A DNA stretch of 20,475 nt, taken from NCBI GenBank assembly GCA_947174375.1, contig CAMWIS010000012.1:1-20475 (forward strand), read 5' to 3'. Every line of letters begins with the position of its first letter. The first letter of the stretch is position 1. Positions 1-6,204 of this stretch are shown here, piece by piece. The notes beneath the pieces are model-generated. The model saw nothing but the letters and a program-made list of their open reading frames with translations, searched no databases and had not been told where the DNA came from. The translations under genes were made by a program, and so were the position numbers. This DNA comes from an uncultured Bacteroidales bacterium (GTDB lineage Bacteria > Bacteroidota > Bacteroidia > Bacteroidales > P3).

Positions 1-1178
1 ACTTCTTCCAACGTGTTGTAAACGGCAAAGCTGGCGCGGACGGTGCCGCTGATGCCGAGCGTTTCCATAAGCGGTTGGGCGCAGTGGTGTCCCGTCCGGA
101 CGGCAATGCCCATCTGGTCTAAAAGCACGCCGACGTCATAGTGGTGCGCGCCTTGCACGTTGAACGAAACCACGCCGCATTTGGGGCCGTCCGCCGCATA
201 GAGGTCGATGCCGCCCAAGTCGGTCAACCCGGCCGTGGCCGCCTCCACCAACGCGCGGTCGTGTGTCTGTATGGTGTCAAATCCGAGCGCTTGGATATAG
301 CGGATGGCTTCGGCCAGGCAGATGGCCTCGGCCACGGCCGGCGTACCGGCTTCGAATTTGAAAGGCAGTCGGTTATAGGTGCTCTCGTGCAGGTGGACTT
401 CCGCAATCATCTCGCCGCCGAACTGGTAGGGCGGCAGGGCTTCCAACAGGCGTTTTTTGCCGTAGAGCACGCCTATGCCCATGGGCGCGTACATCTTGTG
501 GCCGGAGAAACAGTAAAAGTCGCAATCCAGCGCCTGTACATCGACGGGCAGGTGTGCCACGGCCTGCGCGCCGTCCACGAGCACCGGCACGTTGTGGGCG
601 TGCGCCATGCGGATGAGTTCCTCAACGGGGTTGATGCGTCCCAATACATTGGATACGTGGGCGATGGTCAGCAGGGCGGGGCCTTGCGCCAGCAGGCGTT
701 CGGCGGCCGCCAAGTCTATTTGCAGGTCGGCGGTCAGCGGAATGTAGGCCAGGCGGCCGCCCTGGCGCGCCACGGCCTCCTGCCAGGGCACGAGGTTGGA
801 GTGATGCTCCATCGGGCTCAGCAAGACCGTGCCCCCTTGCGGCAGGTTGAAGCACTGCGCCAGCAGGTTGATGCTTTCGGTCGTCCCCCGCGTAAAGATG
901 ATTTCCTCGGTTTCGGCGGCGTTGATGAACCCGCGCACCGTTTCCCGCGCCTCTTCGTGCGCCGTCGTCGCCTGTTGGCTCAGGCTGTGCACGCCGCGGT
1001 GGATATTGCTGTTGACGGTGGTATAATAACGGCACATCGCGTCCAGCACCGCTTTCGGCTTTTGGGTCGTGGCCGCGTTGTCCAAATAGACCAACGGTTG
1101 GCCGTGCACCGCCTGCGCCAAAATCGGGAAATCCGCCCGGATGTCTTGGTTGACAGCGTTGTTGGAGGATGATACCAT
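1..1178 (-). CDS. sufS: Cysteine desulfurase SufS, class II (3' end beyond window)
   Basis: PLP-dependent enzyme that removes sulfur from L-cysteine as an enzyme-bound persulfide, giving L-alanine, and supplies the cytosolic SUF Fe-S cluster machinery. The translation has 392 complete codons and then runs off the left edge. The family is usually a little over 400 residues, so only about 10-15 C-terminal residues should be missing. Visible motifs are LDNAATTQKP near the N-terminus, TRGTTESIN (97-105), EHHSN (125-129), the PLP lysine K228 in SGHKMYAP, and the catalytic cysteine C366 in RTGHHCAQPL, whose context is diagnostic of the SufS/CsdA group rather than IscS. The start at 1178 is the first ATG and lies about 25 bases from a TAAATTTG -7 box. 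The gene is first in its transcript and divergent from the decarboxylase gene. A CsdA-like role cannot be fully excluded, because sufBCD and sufE are not in view. Confidence 0.93.
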   Translation of the reverse strand, partial: MVSSSNNAVNQDIRADFPILAQAVHGQPLVYLDNAATTQKPKAVLDAMCRYYTTVNSNIHRGVHSLSQQATTAHEEARETVRGFINAAETEEIIFTRGTTESINLLAQCFNLPQGGTVLLSPMEHHSNLVPWQEAVARQGGRLAYIPLTADLQIDLAAAERLLAQGPALLTIAHVSNVLGRINPVEELIRMAHAHNVPVLVDGAQAVAHLPVDVQALDCDFYCFSGHKMYAPMGIGVLYGKKRLLEALPPYQFGGEMIAEVHLHESTYNRLPFKFEAGTPAVAEAICLAEAIRYIQALGFDTIQTHDRALVEAATAGLTDLGGIDLYAADGPKCGVVSFNVQGAHHYDVGVLLDQMGIAVRTGHHCAQPLMETLGISGTVRASFAVYNTLEE

Positions 1179-1201
1179 ATTATACCTATTCGTAAGGAAG
1201 C

Positions 1202-1209
1202 CAAATTTA
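1202..1209 (-). promoter_or_regulatory. sufS promoter, -7 box
   Basis: Read on the minus strand this is TAAATTTG, a full match to the Bacteroidota -7 consensus TAnnTTTG. Transcription would begin near 1197, giving a leader of about 20 bases. No good TTTG -33 box lies at the usual 19-21 base spacing; a TTTG at 1222-1225 is only 12 bases away. The call is therefore a half-promoter. Confidence 0.55.
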
Positions 1210-1251
1210 GGGAAATTTGCGCAAAAAAAAGAATTTTTGACGAAAAAAGCG

Positions 1252-1259
1252 TACTTTTG
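1252..1259 (+). promoter_or_regulatory. Decarboxylase gene promoter, -7 box
   Basis: TACTTTTG matches TAnnTTTG in the intergenic region upstream of the decarboxylase ATG at 1330. It predicts a start near 1264 and a leader of about 65 bases. A TTTTTG at 1234-1239 lies upstream but with a 12-base gap, shorter than the usual 19-21, so the -33 element is uncertain. Confidence 0.45.
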
Positions 1260-1329
1260 TCCGGTTTTTGAAATCCGGGTGAGTCGGATGGTCAAAAAAA
1301 AGTCAATGTAATTAACTTGGATTGTAAAA

Positions 1330-2718
1330 ATGAAAAACAAGTACGCTGATTTGATTGATCAGACCTTTGAGTTTCCGCAGGATGAATTCCGCGTGGAGGA
1401 TAATGAATTGTATTTTCACGAAGTGCCGCTGATGGATATCATCAAGCAATACGGTACGCCGCTTAAAATCACTTATCTTCCTAAGATAACGTCGCAGATT
1501 CAGCGGGCCAAACGTCTGTTCAATGTGGCGATGGCCAAGGTCGATTATCAGGGCGATTACCATTACTGCTATTGTACGAAGAGCTCGCATTTCTCGTTCG
1601 TGTTGGAAGAAGTGCTGAAGAATGGCGTGCACATCGAGACGTCATCGGCTTTCGACATCAACTTGGTGCAGGAACTGTTCGCCCAAGGCTTGATAGACCG
1701 GGAGCACTATATTATATGTAACGGGTTCAAACGGCCGCAGTACATCGAGAATATCGCCGCGATGGTGGCGGACGGCTTCAAGAACATCATCCCGATTTTG
1801 GACAACAAGGACGAGGCGGCGGAATTGGAGGCGGCGCTGGACAAGCCGTGTCAGGTCGGCATCCGGATTGCGTCCGAGGAAGAACCGCGTTTTGAATTCT
1901 ATACGTCCCGGCTCGGCATCCGCTACAACGATATCGTCGATTTCTACAAGGATAAAATCGCGAAAAGCAAGAAGTTCAAGTTGAAGATGCTGCACTTCTT
2001 CATCAATACGGGTATCCGCGATACGTCTTATTATTGGAACGAATTGGCCAAGAGTATCAATGTGTATTGCGAGTTGAAGAAAGTGTGCCCTACGTTGGAT
2101 TCCATCGATATAGGCGGCGGATTTCCTATCAAGAACAGCCTCGGCTTTGATTACGATTACGAGTATATGGCGGAAGAGATAGTGGCGCAGATAAAGACGA
2201 TATGTAATCAACACGGAGTGCCGGAACCGCATATATTTACCGAATTCGGATCGTTTACGGTAGGGGAGAGCGGGGCCACGCTGTTTTCCATCCTCAATCA
2301 GAAACTGCAAAACGACCGGGAGCTCTGGTATATGATAGACAGTTCGTTTATGACGACCCTGCCCGATACCTGGGGTATCAACCAGCGTTACATCATGTTG
2401 GCGGTCAACCATTGGGACAAGGAATACCAGCGCGTTTTCCTGGGCGGGCTCACGTGCGACAGCCAGGATTACTACAATGCCGAGGCGCACTCCAATGCCG
2501 TCTTTTTGCCCAAGATGGACGAAACGCCCATGTATATCGGCTTTTTCCATACCGGCGCCTATCAAGAGTCTTTGGGCGGCTACGGCGGCGTGCAGCATTG
2601 CCTGACACCGGCTCCCAAGCACATCATCATCGACCGCGACGAAAACGGTGAATACACGACCAAGTTGTTTGCCAAAGAACAGAGTTACAAGTCGATGCTG
2701 AAAATTTTGGGCTATTAG
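1330..2718 (+). CDS. speA: Fold-type III PLP decarboxylase, probable arginine decarboxylase
   Basis: Alanine-racemase-fold, PLP-dependent amino acid decarboxylase of 462 residues, cytosolic. It strongly resembles the short proteins annotated as arginine decarboxylase in Bacteroidota, which would make agmatine for polyamine synthesis. The PLP lysine is K84 in YCTKSSHF. The phosphate-binding glycines are GGGF (262-265), followed by TEFGSF (304-309). C376-D377-S378 in GLTCDSQD corresponds to the Cys-Asp substrate loop contributed across the dimer. The start at 1330 gives the family-like N-terminus MKNKYADLID and has A-rich sequence but no Shine-Dalgarno upstream. At 462 residues it is much shorter than classical biosynthetic SpeA (about 630). 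A related activity (diaminopimelate, ornithine or carboxynorspermidine decarboxylation) is possible, so the fold and chemistry are firmer than the substrate. No convincing terminator follows. Confidence 0.8.
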   Translation: MKNKYADLIDQTFEFPQDEFRVEDNELYFHEVPLMDIIKQYGTPLKITYLPKITSQIQRAKRLFNVAMAKVDYQGDYHYCYCTKSSHFSFVLEEVLKNGVHIETSSAFDINLVQELFAQGLIDREHYIICNGFKRPQYIENIAAMVADGFKNIIPILDNKDEAAELEAALDKPCQVGIRIASEEEPRFEFYTSRLGIRYNDIVDFYKDKIAKSKKFKLKMLHFFINTGIRDTSYYWNELAKSINVYCELKKVCPTLDSIDIGGGFPIKNSLGFDYDYEYMAEEIVAQIKTICNQHGVPEPHIFTEFGSFTVGESGATLFSILNQKLQNDRELWYMIDSSFMTTLPDTWGINQRYIMLAVNHWDKEYQRVFLGGLTCDSQDYYNAEAHSNAVFLPKMDETPMYIGFFHTGAYQESLGGYGGVQHCLTPAPKHIIIDRDENGEYTTKLFAKEQSYKSMLKILGY

Positions 2719-2758
2719 CCGCGCGTTTTCCGCCGCCTGTATCCCGGGCGTTTTCCGG

Positions 2759-2790
2759 CTTGCGTACTTTATTAAAAAGGCGTATATTTG
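2759..2790 (+). promoter_or_regulatory. manC operon promoter (-33 and -7)
   Basis: The best complete promoter in the window. CTTG at 2759-2762 (one mismatch to TTTG) is separated by 20 bases from TATATTTG at 2783-2790, a full match to TAnnTTTG. Transcription would start near 2794-2796, giving a leader of about 77 bases before the manC ATG. I see no other TAnnTTTG in the gaps of the following six-gene run, so this is probably its main promoter. Confidence 0.65.
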
Positions 2791-2809
2791 TGCGTTTAAT
2801 GCACGCATA

Positions 2810-2850
2810 CGACCCGCTGTGAATCCCGAAAGAGGATTTATGGCGGGTTG
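2810..2850 (+). promoter_or_regulatory. Long stem-loop in manC leader
   Basis: Bases 2810-2826 pair without interruption with 2834-2850 around a 7-base loop (CGAAAGA). The stem has 17 pairs, of which four are G-U wobbles; the core ACCCGC/GCGGGT and AATCC/GGATT segments are Watson-Crick. It lies wholly between the predicted transcription start and the manC ATG at 2872. No T-run follows, so it is not a simple intrinsic terminator. A regulatory or mRNA-stabilising role is inference. Confidence 0.5.
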
Positions 2851-2871
2851 TGTGTTGAAAATGCGCGGAAT

Positions 2872-3963
2872 ATGAACAAGGATTATTACGTGGTGATTAT
2901 GGCCGGCGGCGTGGGTGTCCGCTTTTGGCCGGTCAGCAAGACCGATCGCCCCAAGCAGTTCATCGACATATTGGGAACGGGCAAGAGTCTGATACAACAG
3001 ACTTACGACCGTTTCTCGGCTTTTTGTCCGGCGGAGAACATCTATGTGGTGACCAATGCCCGTTATCGGGCGTTGGTGGCCGAGCAGTTGCCGGCACTCC
3101 GTCCCGAACAGATTCTATGCGAGCCCTACCGCAAGAACACGGCGCCCTGCATCGCTTACGCCAATTACAAAATCCATAAGCGGAACCCGAATGCGACGAT
3201 TGTCGTGGCGCCCTCCGACCACGTGGTGCAGAAAGAGGACGTTTTCATTTCCGCCTTGCATGAGGCGGCCGCGGCGGCCACGCAGCATCCCTGGCTCGTG
3301 ACGCTGGGCATCAAACCGTCTTATCCGAATACGGGCTACGGCTATATCCAGTTCGACGACCGTTCGGCCGATGCCGCGCATCCGCAACTCAAAAAAGTCA
3401 AACTATTTACCGAAAAGCCGGAATACGAAATGGCGCGTTCGTTCGTCGAAAGCGGCGAATTCCTTTGGAACGCGGGCATTTTCATTTGGTCGTTGCCGAC
3501 GATTATGGCGGCTTTCCGTAAGCACCTGCCCGAAATAGACGAATTGTTTGCGGCCTATGCCGACCGTTTGGATACGCCGCAGGAGGCCGACGCCATCGAA
3601 AAGACGTATGTCAGCTGCCGTAACATCTCCATCGACTACGGCGTTATGGAGAAAGCCGACAACGTGTATGTGGTGGCGGGCGATTTCGGTTGGTCGGACG
3701 TCGGTTCGTGGAACGCGCTCTACGAAATCTTGCCCAAGAATGCCGAGCGGAACGCCGTCGTGGGGGCGGCCCCGTTGGCCTACGAAAGCGAAGGCAACCT
3801 CGTGCGGGTGTCGGGCGACAAGGTCGTCGTGTTGCAGGGGCTGACGGATTGCATCGTCGTGGAGGACAACGGCGTGCTGCTGATTTGCAAGCGGACGGAG
3901 GAACAGCGCATCCGTCAGTTTGTGGAAGACGTGGGCAAGGAAAAGGGTGAACAATACTTGTAA
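2872..3963 (+). CDS. manC: Mannose-1-phosphate guanylyltransferase
   Basis: Makes GDP-mannose from mannose-1-phosphate and GTP in the cytosol, feeding mannosylated and fucosylated surface glycans. The N-terminal nucleotidyltransferase signature is AGGVGVRFWP (11-20) followed by DRPKQF, close to the AGG-G-T/S-RFWP...PKQF of the family. Further family motifs are APSDH, NTGYGYIQ, EFLWNAGIFIW and GDFGWSDVGSW. At 363 residues it is the single-domain type without the C-terminal phosphomannose isomerase of bifunctional ManC/AlgA. I chose the ATG at 2872 because MNKDYYVVIMAGG fits the family start; an upstream TTG extension would reach into the leader hairpin. It heads the run manC - S46 peptidase - DUF349 - trmD - phosphomannomutase - smpB, and the phosphomannomutase supplies its substrate. 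Confidence 0.9.
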   Translation: MNKDYYVVIMAGGVGVRFWPVSKTDRPKQFIDILGTGKSLIQQTYDRFSAFCPAENIYVVTNARYRALVAEQLPALRPEQILCEPYRKNTAPCIAYANYKIHKRNPNATIVVAPSDHVVQKEDVFISALHEAAAAATQHPWLVTLGIKPSYPNTGYGYIQFDDRSADAAHPQLKKVKLFTEKPEYEMARSFVESGEFLWNAGIFIWSLPTIMAAFRKHLPEIDELFAAYADRLDTPQEADAIEKTYVSCRNISIDYGVMEKADNVYVVAGDFGWSDVGSWNALYEILPKNAERNAVVGAAPLAYESEGNLVRVSGDKVVVLQGLTDCIVVEDNGVLLICKRTEEQRIRQFVEDVGKEKGEQYL

Positions 3964-4007
3964 GCGCCTGATGATAAGAATGTATAACGAATAACAGATA
4001 AAGAAGC

Positions 4008-6176
4008 ATGAATTTCAAGAAAATTTTAACGGGGCTTTTGGCGGCCTGCCTGATTTTGGGCGGCGCGACCGTCAAGGCGGATGAAGGTATGTGGCTGCCG
4101 ATGTTGTTGCAGAAACTCAACATGGACGATATGCAACGCTTGGGCGTCAAGTTGACGGCGGAAGAAATCTACGCCGTGAACCACTCCTCTTTGAAGGATG
4201 CCATCGTGCAGTTCGGCGAAGGCTGCACGGGCGAAATCGTTTCGCCCAACGGCTTGCTGTTCACGAACCACCATTGCGGCTTCGGCCAGATTCAGGCGCA
4301 CAGTTCGGTGGAACACGACTATCTGTCGGAAGGCTTTTGGGCGCAGAGCCTGGAAGACGAACTGCCGAATCCGGGCCTGACCGTAAAATTCCTCGTGCGC
4401 ATGGAAGACGTGACCGAAGAAGTGAACGCCGGCCTGCGGACGGATATGGGCGAAATGGAAAGACAGGACAGCATCCGCGCCATTTCGGCCCGTATCAAGG
4501 CCCGTGCGGAAGAAGGCACGCATTATACGGCTATGGTCAAGAGCTATTTCGCCGGCAACGAGTTTTATCTGCTGGTGTATGAAATCTTCAAGGATATCCG
4601 GCTCGTGGGCACGCCGCCTAACGCCATCGGCAAGTTCGGCGCCGATGCCGACAACTGGATGTGGCCGCGCCATACGGGCGACTTTTCGGTCTTCCGCGTG
4701 TATTGCGGCCCGGACGGTAAGCCGGCCGAATACAGCGAGGAGAACGTACCCTATCAGCCCAAGCATTTCCTGCCGATGAGCATCGAGGGCATCCAGCCCG
4801 GCGACTTTGCGATGACGGTGGGCTATCCGGGTTCGACGCAACGTTTCATGACGTCTTGGGGCGTGGATCAGATTATCGACATCTATGCGCCGGCCATCGT
4901 GAAGGTCAGAACCGAAAAGTTGGCCATTTACGACCGCTTTATGGACGCCGACCCCGTGGTGCGTATCCAATACGCTTCCAAATACGCGCGGGTGGCCAAC
5001 TATTGGAAATACTACATCGGTCAGGGTCAGCAGTTGAAGAACAACAAGGTGGCCGACAAGAAGCGGGCCATCGAAAAGCGGTTCGCGGCGTTCGCCCAGC
5101 AGCATCCCGAATACGCGACGGTGTTGGCCGATATGGAGAACCTTTACAAATTGCAGAACGAAACGCTTAAACTGCGTCTTTATACGGTAGAGGCGATTTT
5201 GACCGGCCCGGAAGTCGTGCAGATGGCTTTGCGGTTGCGCGGCTTGGAGAAAGCCTTGACCGAGGGCGACGCCGAAGCGGTGGAGGCGGCGCGGACGCTC
5301 GTGCTGGCCACTTTGCCGGGCTTTTTCAAAGACTACAACGCGGCTTTGGATCAAGCGTTGACGGCCAAGATGTTCGAGGTGTTCAGCAAGGAAATCGCGC
5401 CCGAACAGCAGCCGGAAGCCTTTGTTAAGGCTGTAGCCAAATACAAGGGTAACTATGCGGCCATGGCGGCCGACGGTTTCGCCAAGACGATGATGAACGA
5501 CCAGGAACGTCTGACGGCCTTTTTGAAAAACCCCGATTTGAAGAAACTGACGCAGGATCCGTTCTATGCCTGGATGGATATATTCCTCCAAAACATGAGC
5601 AAGGTGGACGGCAGCATCGCCGAAAAGAAGGCCAAGGCCGACCGTCTGTTCATCAAGGGCGTGCGTGAAATGAACGCCGACCGGAACTATGCGCCCGACG
5701 CCAACCTGACGATGCGCGTTTCCTACGGTTCGGTACAGGACTACAACCCGGCCGACGCCGTACATTACGATTATATCACGACCATCGAGGGCATCATGCA
5801 GAAGGAAGACCCGGCGAACCCCGATTTTCAGGTGCCGGCGCGTCTGAAAGAACTCTATGAGGCGAAAGACTACGGCCGCTACGGCGACAGCACGCTCGTG
5901 GTCTGCTTCCTGACCACGAACGACATCACGGGCGGCAACTCCGGCAGCCCGGTCATCAACGCGCGCGGCGAGTTGATCGGTCTGGCGTTCGACGGCAACT
6001 GGGAAGCCATGAGCGGCGACATCTTCTATGAAACCCAGTTGCAACGGACCATTGTCGTGGATATCCGTTACGTCTTGTTTATCATTGACAAGTATGCCGG
6101 GGCCACCCGACTCATAGACGAACTCGTGTTCGGTGCCGCGCCCGCGGCCGAAACCGGGGCGCAACCGGCGGAATAA
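4008..6176 (+). CDS. S46 family serine dipeptidyl-peptidase, DPP7-like
   Basis: Secreted serine exopeptidase that releases dipeptides from oligopeptide N-termini, typical of asaccharolytic and gut Bacteroidota. It has 722 residues, the usual S46 length. The N-terminus (residues 1-24) is a signal peptide ending VKA before DEGMW; periplasmic location is inferred. The chymotrypsin-fold triad is visible as H89 in TNHHCG, D225 in PRHTGDFSVF and S645 in GGNSGSPV. The residue 18 after the nucleophile is glycine (G663, in AFDGNW). From what is known of Porphyromonas enzymes, glycine there marks DPP7 (hydrophobic P1) and arginine marks DPP11 (Asp/Glu P1), so I favour DPP7-type specificity. LAAC at 11-14 resembles a lipobox but the preceding hydrophobic stretch is very short. 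It follows manC by 44 bases without an obvious promoter of its own. Confidence 0.92.
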   Translation: MNFKKILTGLLAACLILGGATVKADEGMWLPMLLQKLNMDDMQRLGVKLTAEEIYAVNHSSLKDAIVQFGEGCTGEIVSPNGLLFTNHHCGFGQIQAHSSVEHDYLSEGFWAQSLEDELPNPGLTVKFLVRMEDVTEEVNAGLRTDMGEMERQDSIRAISARIKARAEEGTHYTAMVKSYFAGNEFYLLVYEIFKDIRLVGTPPNAIGKFGADADNWMWPRHTGDFSVFRVYCGPDGKPAEYSEENVPYQPKHFLPMSIEGIQPGDFAMTVGYPGSTQRFMTSWGVDQIIDIYAPAIVKVRTEKLAIYDRFMDADPVVRIQYASKYARVANYWKYYIGQGQQLKNNKVADKKRAIEKRFAAFAQQHPEYATVLADMENLYKLQNETLKLRLYTVEAILTGPEVVQMALRLRGLEKALTEGDAEAVEAARTLVLATLPGFFKDYNAALDQALTAKMFEVFSKEIAPEQQPEAFVKAVAKYKGNYAAMAADGFAKTMMNDQERLTAFLKNPDLKKLTQDPFYAWMDIFLQNMSKVDGSIAEKKAKADRLFIKGVREMNADRNYAPDANLTMRVSYGSVQDYNPADAVHYDYITTIEGIMQKEDPANPDFQVPARLKELYEAKDYGRYGDSTLVVCFLTTNDITGGNSGSPVINARGELIGLAFDGNWEAMSGDIFYETQLQRTIVVDIRYVLFIIDKYAGATRLIDELVFGAAPAAETGAQPAE

Positions 6177-6204
6177 CCTATAAACGCTTAAAATCACAAC
6201 GGTT

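Noticed and set aside
141..1172. 343-codon plus-strand ORF opposite sufS
   Set aside because: The minus strand encodes SufS with catalytic K228 and C366; the plus-strand frame shows no family features.
1182..1187. TATAAT on the minus strand upstream of sufS, resembling a sigma-70 -10 box
   Set aside because: Only four bases before the start codon and not the promoter type used by Bacteroidota; a TAnnTTTG box lies at a better position.
2719..2760. Possible terminator after the decarboxylase gene
   Set aside because: Only 4-bp pairings such as CCGG/CCGG are found and no T-run follows a stem.
2848..2871. N-terminal extension of manC from a TTG codon
   Set aside because: Adds eight residues absent from the family and begins inside the leader hairpin; the ATG at 2872 is the sensible start.
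4094..4099. Lipoprotein signal (LAAC) in the S46 peptidase
   Set aside because: The hydrophobic stretch before the cysteine is too short, and a normal signal peptidase I site (VKA) follows at a typical distance.
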